Shown: positions 12,001 to 20,971 of the stretch, one piece after another | Layout: each line of letters starts with the position of its first letter | Position numbering within the stretch: position 1 is the stretch's first letter | Assembly (NCBI RefSeq): GCF_001411555.2 | Contig: NC_049905.1 | Span: 310,001-374,000, forward strand | Direction of reading: 5' to 3' | DNA from: Juglans regia | Taxonomy: Eukaryota > Streptophyta > Magnoliopsida > Fagales > Juglandaceae | DNA length: 64,000 nucleotides | Notes under the pieces: model-generated | What the model was told of the DNA's origin: nothing | Databases searched by the model: none | The model's input: only the letters and a program-made list of their open reading frames with translations | Made by a program: the position numbers and the translations under genes

Positions 12001-14533
12001 AAAAAATTTTAGAGTTAGGTCACAATTGGGGAAATTTGTTTAATGAAATAGCCAATCCAATGTTAATGCTAATGTTCTTTGGGGGATTCGAACTCTAGCT
12101 GAAGGCCCCATGATCCCTAAGGACTAGGGTGGTTGCCAGTTGACCCACAAGTCATTGGCCTAATCATTAATTATCATTACAACTTTTACACACTTCAAAA
12201 CAAAAATAATATTCAAACAATTTTTTAACTTCATAATATTTTTATTTAACTTTTTCTCACATTTCCAAAAACCCAATAAAACGTCTTAACTCAAAATATT
12301 TCACTACTATTCATAGACTATTTCACTACTATTCATAGACTATTTCACTATTATTCACATAATTGTTTTTTTTTATCGGTCAATAAAATTTTATTCACAG
12401 AATTTTGAGATACTCCAAGTGTCCAAACAAGCCTAATCTGTCTGCATCTACTTTAAATTTCATATCAAAACAATTCAAAGTGAAAATTCAAAACAACACA
12501 AAAACATGGAAAAAATGCTAATAAAATGGACAATAGGGAGTGCTATGAACTGATAGTTCTATTGATTGATCTTGAGCATCACACAGATTCTAATTTTTGT
12601 TAATGCGCAAATCAAATCAATTAAAAAAGGTATAAAAAATAAATTATAACAGTTACTGACGAGAAAAATATAGTAAAGAAATATTTTGATTTCTACTGGC
12701 AAGGACTAAAGAAATAACAAAGATTACCTCCACTATCCATTGGCTTCAAGTAATATTATACTATTGCCATAGTCCACATATATTCATAGTCTTGGAACTT
12801 TTGGATAACGAATACGAGTTGCAATTCCTATCATGTACTAAGATTGCAACCCTCCATTGTATTTTCTTTTTTAATCAATTACTTAAAAAAAATAATCAAC
12901 TGGATAAATAGCAACCTTTTTTCCATTCTAGAGCTTCAAAGAAAGAATAATTTTAATTGGAATGAAAAGATGTAACAAGGATTTAGCGGTACTGCACATC
13001 ATTTTTTACCTCACATATCCGACAAGAGGGACAGACCCATGAACTCCAGTGGAATAAATCTGTAATCAAGTCCCACAAGTGAGAGAATGCGTTGCTTGTA
13101 ACTTCATAGAGATGTTTAACCAGTAAATCTTACCTCGATGCTGAGCCCAAGACTTCAAGCAGCTCCTATGATACTGCTTGCCACACTTCTTGCATGGAAG
13201 CATCCTTCTTGCTTTCTCACTACCTTCATTTTCACCAGAAAAGCACAAACGACACATTACATTCACATTGGACTGATCTTCCCCAGCTTGACCTCTTGAG
13301 GCATCCTGTTTTATAGAAAGCCCAATCAGTATAGCCACAGCAACAAAATAGAGCATAAAAAAGAAGTCAACATGGAAACAAGATGAAAACAAAAAGAATA
13401 CAGAAGTTAATTGCAGCACAAAACAGAATCGCAAGCATTAAATTCACTTATATTGCCACATAACTCCAAATTGAAATGAAAACCACTCAGTATAAACTTA
13501 TAGTTCCCAAACTCTAGCCTCAGAAAACCATTTTTTTTTATTGGTCAATCTAGCATCAGAAAACTAAGAAAACTTTAGAATGCATTCCACATTTTTTGGC
13601 ATTCAAGAACCAAACAACATTGAGAAAATTAAAAATCTAGTATATTGAAACACAAATACCAAAAAAAAACATGTAGCATAAAACTGCTAGTATATAGCAA
13701 GATACATTCCCAGACAAACAAACTATGTCCAGCCAAAAATATAAAAAACAGAACTTCATCTGGTAAACATTCAACAGCCTAACTAATGCTAATTCCCCAA
13801 AAATCTCGTACGTTGGATTTTTTTTAAACAATCTTCATATAGATAAAATAGAAACACAAAATGCAAGCTTAAGTAAAACCTAGTTCCTAAAGTTCACAAA
13901 CCAAAGCTCGCAATCAACCGCAAAAACTCACATTTCAGAAAGTTTAGAAAAACTAAAATCGAAACAGAATCCAAACCCCAAAAACAAAACGCACGTAAAG
14001 TCACCCTTACACATCGAATTGAGATGCAAGGAAGCTCACTCACTGCCGAAAGATCACCGGACTCGAACCGCCTGGCATAGTCCTCTGCGGCGACCATCGC
14101 GTCGGCTGCCTTCTTCTGGAGGGCGATGCGCTTGCTCCGGGTCGATGCGGAGGGCGCGACCTCGTCGACTGCATTTCCACCAACAACCCCTCCGTCGGAT
14201 AAAACCAAAGGAAGGGCGACGACTTTGGGGACAAGAACCTGGAAGGTGTGGTTACTGGCGGCGGCGTAGTCGGGACTGGCCGAAATACCGGAGGAGGAGG
14301 GATCGTTGAGAAACTGATCGATTGTATGAACATCGAGCAGAAAGTCAATCCTGTCATTGGCGCTGTGAAGGCTCCCCGGAAACCCTAGCGAACAGCAACA
14401 AATTCGCTGACTGCAACCACACGAAGAAGCAGAGAAAGAGAGAAACTTTTCAGAGAGAGTGTGTGTTTAAAGAGAGGGGTGTTGGTTAAGGGAAACCATA
14501 CCATGTAATTGGGCAAGCTGCATGAAAGGCCAT
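1..14533 (-). CDS. Multi-PHD zinc-finger protein, At3g52100-like (3' end beyond window)
   Basis: Probable nuclear chromatin-reader protein of the plant RING/FYVE/PHD family. Exons (5' to 3'): 14533-14502, 14410-14044, 13305-13134, 13059-13010, 5228-5136, 5062-4974, 4167-4089, 3714-3632, 3443-3365, 3259-2515, 557-1. All junctions are GT-AG and keep frame, giving 782 codons to the window edge. The start ATG opens [10 protein letters not shown] and splices to a second exon beginning [10 protein letters not shown], as in the Arabidopsis homologue. Residues about 147-330 are packed with Cys/His clusters ([67 protein letters not shown]), that is several tandem PHD-type fingers. The following part is Lys/Ser-rich and low in structure. 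The last exon acceptor was set at 557 because an acceptor at 551 would break the frame. Exact histone ligand cannot be read from sequence. Intron 4 (7.8 kb) contains a LINE. Confidence 0.9.
772..1049. repeat. 139-bp tandem duplication
   Basis: Two head-to-tail copies, 772-910 and 911-1049, each starting CCAACATCAATTTG and ending TTTTGCGTTCC. By eye the copies differ at about one base (agagagaaaa versus agagaaaaaa), so the duplication is recent. It lies within an intron of the PHD gene. Confidence 0.9.
1099..1190 (-). mobile_element. LINE (L1-type) 3' tail fragment
   Basis: On the minus strand this is a LINE 3' end: a conserved stretch with GGCTTCGCCTACTTC followed by AATAAAATTTTC and TTACTTAT, then a poly(A) (seen as a T run at 1101-1111 on the plus strand). 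The same core recurs at 4868-4950 and at the 3' end of the full LINE near 6235-6300. Confidence 0.6.
3804..3829. repeat. (GA)n microsatellite
   Basis: Uninterrupted run of about 13 GA units in the intron between exons 7 and 8 of the PHD gene, next to a G11-type homopolymer at 3764-3776. Likely length-polymorphic. Confidence 0.95.
4868..4950 (-). mobile_element. LINE (L1-type) 3' tail fragment
   Basis: T run plus TTTTATAAGATAACATTTT then TAGGCATAGCCTAAGTACAC, matching the 3' tails at 1099-1190 and 6235-6300. The fragment ends about 24 bp from the splice donor of exon 6 (4974), so the insertion came very close to a splice site without destroying it. Confidence 0.6.
6529..9990 (-). pseudogene. 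LINE ORF2 remnant (endonuclease, reverse transcriptase, zf-RVT)
   Basis: Read on the minus strand as broken segments in shifting frames: endonuclease part with [20 protein letters not shown] (9410-9340), RT region with KAPGPDEF (8600-8560) and [19 protein letters not shown] (8400-8345), palm motif FADD (7895-7870), maturation region with [20 protein letters not shown] (7570-7510), and the C-terminal module with [18 protein letters not shown] (6690-6620). At least five stops or frameshifts separate them, so no functional protein is made. It is the autonomous-type ORF2 of a plant L1 element. Confidence 0.85.
10070..11937 (-). pseudogene. LINE ORF1 remnant
   Basis: Upstream (minus strand) of ORF2. 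The first segment (11937-11660) contains [20 protein letters not shown] and [14 protein letters not shown], the typical N-terminal part of plant L1 ORF1 proteins that precede a DUF4283-like domain. The remainder is Pro/Ala/Ser-rich and broken by stops. Assignment rests on position and this N-terminal similarity. Confidence 0.6.
12050..12175 (-). mobile_element. Possible tRNA-derived SINE fragment
   Basis: Minus strand reads TTGTGGGTCAACTGGCA and then GAGTTCGAATCCCCC, resembling Pol III A and B boxes spaced about 55 bp apart. It lies just outside the 5' end of the LINE. No clear tail was seen, so this is tentative. Confidence 0.35.
12225..12440 (-). mobile_element. hAT-like MITE with internal insertion
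   Basis: Right end reads, on the minus strand, TTGTTTGGACACTTGGAG then TATCTCAAAATTC, and the body has tandem 22-bp units (CTATTTCACTACTATTCATAGA type) at 12300-12350. This matches the GTTTGG...GAGATGAG family found five more times in the window. A short T-run and ATCGGTCAATAAAATTTTAT segment (12367-12395) interrupts it, probably a LINE tail. Confidence 0.55.
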
Positions 14534-14615
14534 GTAGTTTGTAGACGATAATTTTTTTTTCTTTTCCTTTTTTTTTTTTTTTCGTTTCCTGAGCGTTTGG
14601 TTGAGACTTGAGTGA

Positions 14616-14630
14616 GCGCGCGCGCGCGCG
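14616..14630. repeat. (GC)n tract in 5' flank of the PHD gene
   Basis: Fifteen alternating G and C bases about 85 bp upstream of the PHD-gene ATG (14533), with T-rich tracts between. Long GC dinucleotide runs are rare in plant DNA and can adopt Z-DNA. It probably lies in the promoter or 5'UTR. Confidence 0.9.
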
Positions 14631-14864
14631 AGGGATCGCTATTCTCTGGCTCCGCTCGCGGCCTACGTTTTTCTTTTCTTTTCTTTTGAATGTATTTAAT
14701 TTTGTTGAAGTGAAGCGGCCATCTGTTTGCCTTTGGGCTGGGAGTTTTCAACGCAATATTATTGTCTAGGGGGAGGTGCTTTGCCCTCACCCAATGATGC
14801 AATGATGTTTGTACCCATTTTATTATCATCACAAATGATATTTTCGGTTTTAGGATGTGTAAAT

Positions 14865-15000
14865 TCAATGTATTTTCTTTAATAAAAGTGGATAAATTTA
14901 AGATTTACGTGAAAAAAAAATATTTTTAAAGTGTAGACTTTACATTTTTTGAAAAAAGTACATGAGATTTACATACCTTAAAATTGTATCTAGTATTATA
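14865..15000. mobile_element. AT-rich MITE-like repeat (family also at 18805 and 42432)
   Basis: Contains TGGATAAATTTAAGATTTA, then a poly(A) stretch, TATTTTTAAAGTG, and CTTAAAATTGTATCTAGTAT. The same order of blocks occurs at 18815-18975 (ATAGATAAATTTGAAATTTA ... CTAAAACTGTATTTAGCAT). A short repeat of the terminal block recurs at 15089-15120. Ends not resolved. Confidence 0.45.
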
Positions 15001-15475
15001 CTTTACTTATTATCTTGCTTTGTTAATATGATGTCATCTATCCACCATGTTATTACAAAAATTAATAATTAATATAATAATTTATAGGCTTACATACCAT
15101 AAAACTGTATCTAACATTATTTTTTTATTATTATCTAGCACGCAAGTTGTTAACATCGCGTTTCATACATCTTTGGGTCGAGTTTTTGCAACTCGGGTTT
15201 GAATTTTTATACTTGCACACTCCAAAAAAAGAGAAAAGGGGTAGGGGGGGAGGGGGGCTTGGTGGCAGGTGGGAAGCCTCCAATGTTTAAGTCAGTATAT
15301 CTCTTTAGTAGTTTGTGCTAGAGTGATAAAGCTTAGAGAGAGTTCTTTGTACCTGGATGTCGACTTTTATATGAGGTTTCTTTGGGGACTTCTCATACCT
15401 TACCTTAGGGGGCTCATGTCAGTTCGATTGTTGTTTGGTCATAATCATTTAATGCGGCTTGGTTCATGAGATGAC

Positions 15476-15852
15476 GGCATTAATGAGGCGTGGAGTCCGG
15501 GGAGTGGCGCCATTAATGAGGCATGGCTCCCTGAATATACTTTAGTCTGCGTGTGATCATCGTTGAGTCTCACCATACCATATGTCAAGAGATCGAGGGT
15601 CCTTTGCATCTCTCTTTCGACTTTCTGTACAGGTTCTCAAGTGCTAGGTGTTATTGGGCGATGTCAGGGCGGCGAATCTCATATATCCCTATCGTTCGTC
15701 CTTCCCGCGTGGGGCTTGGTTTAGCTTATGGGCCAAGTACTCAGTAAGGACCTAGTGACTTCTCTAGAGAAGGGTTGTTGGGCCAGATTAGGCCCCTCGA
15801 GGTCCCTTATGGGCTTGTCATACCGGTTTATAGGAGGGAAAATCCATTTACA
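15476..15852 (+). repeat. Left LTR of gypsy-type element
   Basis: Left copy of the direct repeat; pairs with 17976-18362. Ends in TTACA, consistent with a CA terminus. No convincing primer-binding site follows directly. Confidence 0.65.
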
Positions 15853-16409
15853 GTTATCCTGTCAATTCCTATCAAACTGGTCCGAATGGGAATTTATTAT
15901 TTCCCTTATCTTTTTGTTTTGACCTTTATGTGGTTGTGTCCATTCAACTTTTGGGCTTTCAAAATGGGCGGTTACTACTCCCGACTTTGGTTGCACACCC
16001 TAGATTTTTTGTACTTGATTGCACCCGTTCGGTTTCTCTATCATTAATGGTGTCAGGCAGTTGTTCCTCTCTTGGTTTTTGTGGCACATTCTCTGAAAGT
16101 TAGATTTGGCACTTGATTGCATCCGTTCAGTTTCCCTGGCATTGATTGTTTCAAGTGGCTCTCCCTCTCCCACATCACATCATACAGCACGCATTACGGG
16201 ATTCATGCCCATCTACTGGACTCGCTGGGCTAATTTAAACCTCAACCGTCTCCAAGGCTTATTTAAACCCTAACCCCTTCGTCATTTGGAGCTTACCTAT
16301 GTTTCTTACCATTGTCTTCCTCTTCTGAATCCCTCGTGCTTTCGTGCTTCCCTTTCTTCCCCTCTTCTGCGTGTTTCTTGCCTCTCATTCATTTATCTTC
16401 ATATTCTCA

Positions 16410-17898
16410 TGGCTCTCAATAACTCTTTCTGTGCTACTCCCAAGAGCTACAACTATGTCAATCTCTCTGGTTCCTCACAGGCTCCTGGGGGTTTAGACCT
16501 TCTTGAGGCTAGTATCGAGTCACAATAGTTCGACGGGTTTTCCTAATAGTCGATGGTGACTCCCAGTGAGTTGGAGTCTCTAAAATCAACTTTCAAGGTG
16601 CTTGGCATTATGGAGTTTGTGGTGCCAGTGCCCCAAAAAGGAGTGGTGGACTCTAAAGGCTACACCTCAAAGGTGGCCTTGTACCCCAGCATGTTCTCTA
16701 GTGGCCTTCGACTACCCTTCTGGCGTCCGGTTTGCAACGTGCTAGACTACCTCCACTTGGCACTAGCACAACTCCATCCAAAGGCATGGAGGATCTTGGT
16801 GTCCTATTGCATCATCTGGCACGCGGGTGTTGGAGGAGGTGGGTTCAGAATGCCCTGACCTCACTGCTCTCGAGTTCCTCCTCACCCACAACCTCTTGAA
16901 ACAAAACGGCAACGCGTGTAGCTTCCAGTCCATCCATGCATTAGAGTTACAAGACAATCGGGTGAAGGGGTGGAACCGGCATTTCTTTTTCTTGTCTAGC
17001 AAAAGATGGGAGTTTTTGGTCAGCCAGGTCAACCGATGTGACTATCCCGTTCACGCCATCTAGGGAGTTGTCGGTGAGGACAAAAGCTTTCGGTCGTCGG
17101 CAACTCACGAGGAGGGGAGTTGGATTGAGATTGTCAGGGCTTGGGTGAAGGCACACCCAAATGATGTTACTCCAAGGCCTTATTGGATTAGAGTAGCCTC
17201 TAGCGATACTTGGCTCCCCTAGCCAACATGCGTTTTACCGATCGATGTATACCCATGCAACCAGCCATTCTCCAGGTTCACAGGCGTTCCCCTAGCCCTT
17301 TGACGGTAGGGAAAAGAAAGAAACTTGGGAGATACATTCCCGCCCGCAACAGCTTTGATTTGACATCGATGACTCCCACATGACAGTCTTCTATTCCGAT
17401 GCTTGTTTGGCGGCCAAAGCCATCCTTGAAGAGGGGTGGGAAACCCTCCTCGTCTCCAAAAGCAACGTCTTCTTCTTCTTCACCATGCAAGGCAGGTGGG
17501 GTCGAGGCCTTTCAGCAGGTCTAGGCCAACCTTTCGATGGCCGATGTTCCTCAGCCTTAGGGTTTCCTTCCAATTTTTTCGAAGGTTCCTTCTCTGACCT
17601 CGCCAAGTAACGCAGAGGGGGATCAAGAACCTTTACCGGTGGGGATGAGTTGCTCTCCTTGCAGTTTTATGGAGTCCTTTTGGACCCTCATACCTGGGTG
17701 TCCCAAATAATGGTCTCGTCTCCTAAAATAGATATCGAGATGGTTCCCTCGCCAACAACTGAGGAGCGTCCTGTTGGGGCCAAGGACTCTCTTGACCAGG
17801 TTTCCATCCCGGAATCTCCCATTGCCTATTCTCCCGAAGTCGAGGTTGTCTCGACCGAAGCTGTTTCTGAGGGGGTGGAGGTGACAAAGTTGTCCTAG
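16410..17898 (+). pseudogene. gag-like 'putative gypsy-type transposon' protein remnant
   Basis: Starts with MALNNSFCATPKSYNY (16410), then a segment with SMFSSGLRLPFWRPVCNVL and LHLALAQLHPKAWRILVSY (16690-16810). That pattern is the plant domain annotated as Transposase_28 / putative gypsy-type transposon. Stops and frameshifts occur from 16527 on and after 16856. No enzymatic domain is present. Confidence 0.6.
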
Positions 17899-17975
17899 AT
17901 GCAAATGGCGAGAGTAGTGTCATGAGCTGCCAAGATTCTGGTTGATGCGTCCGAAGCTGAGGCCACTGTGGTGCC

Positions 17976-18362
17976 AATTAATACGGTGTGGAGTCCGGGG
18001 TGTGACGCCATTAATGCGGTGTGGCTCCCTGAATAGACTTTAGCCTACAGGTGATCATCGCTGAGTCTCTCTATACATTATGTCAGGAGATCGAGAGTAC
18101 CTCGCATCTCTCGCCCGCCTTTCTATACAGGTTCTCGAGTGTTAGGTGTCATTAGGGGGTGTCAGAGTGGTGAGTCTCATATATCTCTACAATTCGTCTT
18201 TCCTACATAGGGGTTGCTTCAAGGGTTAGTTTAGCTTATGGGCCAACTACTCCATAGGGATCCAGTGACTTCTCTAGAGAATGGTTGTTGGGTCGAGTTG
18301 GGCCCCTCGAGATCCCTCATGGGCTTGTCACACGGGCCTAAAGGAGGAAAAATCCCCTTACA
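17976..18362 (+). repeat. Right LTR of gypsy-type element
   Basis: Right copy of the direct repeat, ending AATCCCCTTACA at 18362; pairs with 15476-15852. Confidence 0.65.
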
Positions 18363-18804
18363 CAAGTAGAATAATGGCAATAGCATATAACATATATCGC
18401 TAAGAACTTTGCTATAATAAACTATATTATGAGCTAAGAGGGTGAAATATGAGTGAGGTGGTTGTTTTTCTTGTTCAATACCTCAAGACCCAATCTTGAG
18501 ATATGTTCCAGCCATCAATAAGGCCTCGTTTGGATTCCTCTGAATCCAAACAACTTCTAAATTAGATTTTATATCAATGGAATGTAAGCTCAATGAAGAG
18601 GTTTTTATTTTTATTTTTAAAACTTGTCTTCGTTTTAGTTTTTTATTTCCAAAATTTAAACAAATTATTTTAGAAATTAAGAAAATTAATGTTCAAAACA
18701 TGCTTAGATCGAACTTAAATTAATTTAAAGAATTATTTTCGTAAATCAAACATATGAAGTGACAACTAAAAAAAATGAAAACTCATATATATATATATAT
18801 ATAT

Positions 18805-18975
18805 AGAAGAAATGATATTTGTAATTATAGAGTGTGTAAATCATGAACACTTCTTTTAAAAAAATAGATAAATTTGAAATTTATATAAAAAAAATATTTT
18901 TTTAATGTTGAGCTCACTTTTTTTCAAAGAAAACGAGAACTTGGATATTCTAAAACTGTATTTAGCATTGTTATA
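18805..18975. mobile_element. AT-rich MITE-like repeat
   Basis: Shares block order with 14865-15000 and 42432-42600: GTAATTATAGAGTGTGTAA, a run of A, TAAATTTGAAATTTATATAA, then CTAAAACTGTATTTAGCAT. A TA microsatellite (18787-18804) abuts the left end. Confidence 0.45.
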
Positions 18976-19212
18976 TGGATAATGCTTAATCCACATATGA
19001 AGGCCACCGAAAGCAGCCACTGATTCTTTTTTTATTTTATTTAATGATTAAAGAAGTATTTTTAAATGATGTTGAAAATCATAAAATTTGAATTTCAAAA
19101 AAAAAACTAATAAAATACGTATTGTAAGTAAAAATATAAGTAAAATTATAAGTACATATAATATTATTTTTTTATAAAAAAAAAAAAAAGAGAGAGAACG
19201 AAGTTAAATTTA

Positions 19213-19280
19213 TGGGCAATGTCGTGACCCACTCTATGGGCAGTGCTAGATCCACCCAGAGTGGGTCACGACATTGCCCA
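19213..19280. repeat. Perfect 23-bp inverted repeat (hairpin)
   Basis: Arms 19213-19235 and 19258-19280 are exact reverse complements over 23 bp (arm begins TGGGCAATGTCGTGACCC) with a 22-bp spacer. Probably the ends or core of a foldback MITE; no coding signal nearby. Confidence 0.85.
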
Positions 19281-19562
19281 CCAACAAAGCCATTTTTCAT
19301 TTTTTATGTATTTTTTAATTTTATTTTTTAAAATTTAACAACAGTACTAAAAAATTTTATTTTTTAATTTTTTTACTTATTTATTTTAATATATTTAAAT
19401 ATTTAAAAAAATAATAAAAAATTCTAACACACTTAAAATCACTAAGTAAAAAAAATTTATCAAATAGTCAAATTAAACTATACAATTGGAAAGCAAAGTA
19501 ACTTTTTCTTAAAAAAAAAAAAAATAACCCTCGAAAAAAGAGCATATGAAAAAGAATAAATT

Positions 19563-19588
19563 TTCTTCACACTCTACTGTGTGAAGAA
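19563..19588. repeat. Short 10-bp-stem inverted repeat
   Basis: TTCTTCACAC and GTGTGAAGAA flank a 6-base loop. Lies in the same cluster of foldback sequences as the hairpin at 19213 and the TIR element at 19703. Confidence 0.6.
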
Positions 19589-19702
19589 GCCCTAGCACAC
19601 CTAATATGCTGAGTTAAAAAAAAAATTTTAAAAATTTTTCTTTACAATGTGCTGCGGGTTCCGATTGTCCCCAGCATATCTCCATGAAAAATTTTATTGA
19701 AA

Positions 19703-20124
19703 GGAAAATGCTAGAGCTCCCGCTGGGGGCTCCCGCTGGGAGCTTCCGCTGGAGCTCTAGTGTATTTTTTTATTTGTATTTTTTAATTCTTTTTTTTATG
19801 TAGATGTTTTTAATGATTTTAAATATTTTTAAAAAATAAAAAAATTTATAATATTATTAAATAATACTTGCTTAATCACGAAGTAAAATATAAAATATTT
19901 TTATATGATTTTTTATTTTACTTCGTGATTAAGGAAGTATTTTTTAATAATTTTTTTTTTACTTCTTGACTAAGAAAGTGTTTTTAATAATGTTCTAAAT
20001 TCATTTTATTTTTTAAAAAATATTAAAAAATATTAAAAAAAATTATATAAAAAATAACTTAAAAAAAAACACATACAAAAATACACTACATCCCAGAGCC
20101 CCAGCGGGAGCTGTAGCACGATCC
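19703..20124. mobile_element. Non-autonomous TIR element with GC-rich subterminal repeats
   Basis: Left end GGAAAATGCTAGAGCTCCCG and right end, reverse-complemented, GGATCGTGCTACAGCTCCCG followed by CTGGGG in both. Subterminal GAGCTCCCGCTGGG-type units are repeated three times at the left end. The interior is AT-rich with inverted TACTTCGTGATTAAG segments (about 19875-19935). TTGAAA flanks both sides. The GGAAATGCTA-like end resembles the Mutator-like element at 34185. Confidence 0.6.
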
Positions 20125-20137
20125 TTGAAAACTTATT

Positions 20138-20825
20138 TATTTTGCACACCACGCACACCCTCCACGTCACCAGGTATGATTGTCAATTCTACCCTTGTTT
20201 AAAACTGCTTTCTCCCTCTCCTCCAAAAGCCACTTCTCATAGGCAAAACTTTTCACGTTTGGTAGAGAAGTTCTCGTCCTTCAGCCATTTGACCGGAAAC
20301 CATCTTCAGGCAATCACAAATCGCAGAAAGGATCTACAGAAAGGCTCTTCCCACATAAATGGATCTTCGTCGGCATTCCGAGGATATGAACGAAATGGGT
20401 ATGTTCTTCAAAGGATGAAGGTTTTGGAAAGGTGGGGGTCTGGATCTTCCTGCTTGCATAAACATTGAACAAGTTTGGGCCCATGTACTTTGATTCGCAA
20501 AGCTCATGTTTCTCAAGCTTTTGAGAAAGTAACACAGGTAGAGGTTTTGGTTGGTTTGCGGTGAACAAACATAGACAAAGAGTGGAATCGAAAGAATGAA
20601 GAAAATGCTTGATTTTGGGACAAAGCTCGAGTATCTTCAAGGTAGAAAGAGAGAGAGAGAGAGAGAGAATAAATTTGCTAAATTGCTAATGCTTCTGTTA
20701 GGCAGCCATAATCAGATAGACACAAGCAATTTTCCGAAATGAATTGAGTTCCTTTGTGCGAGAGGTAAACTTTCCTTCCTTCCTAGATAATGCCACGTCA
20801 CCGGATGTGTAGGGTGTGCAAAATA
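20138..20825. mobile_element. Putative TIR element in the NRPB11 upstream region
   Basis: Starts TATTTTGCACACC and ends with the exact 13-bp complement GGTGTGCAAAATA; both termini continue into a CCACGTCACC-type box. Interior carries no recognisable protein. It ends about 147 bp before the NRPB11 ATG, so it may supply promoter sequence. No target duplication could be defined. Confidence 0.4.
20647..20668. repeat. (GA)n microsatellite
   Basis: About 11 GA units inside the putative TIR element upstream of NRPB11. Confidence 0.9.
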
Positions 20826-20971
20826 GAGGAGCTTTCTTGGTAGCAGAACTCTTTTTCTAAAGTTATATAAACGACATCATTCAATATGGTGTAGCATAGC
20901 AGAAGCGTATGACTTCAGTTCCATGAGAGAGCGTTCATAGAGCAGAAGCAGCGGTAGAAAGAAGAAGAGAT

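Larger units (their letters stand above)
15476..18362 (+). mobile_element. Decayed gypsy-type LTR retroelement, non-autonomous
   Basis: Two direct repeats of about 380 bp, 15476-15852 and 17976-18362, share CATTAATG...GTGGAGTCCGGGG at the left, TTTAGCTTATGGGCCAA and GTGACTTCTCTAGAGAA in the middle, and both end AATCC..TTACA. Between them lies a broken gag-like reading frame and no protease, RT or integrase. The repeats have diverged at many positions, so the insertion is old. The true 5' LTR may start further left; the right copy could be truncated. Confidence 0.7.

Noticed and set aside
15269..16047. Chain of plus-strand frames of 60-90 codons
   Set aside because: They lie in LTR sequence and show no conserved domain.
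20142..20468. 108-codon plus-strand frame upstream of NRPB11
   Set aside because: Lies within the putative TIR element and has no recognisable domain; treated as chance.
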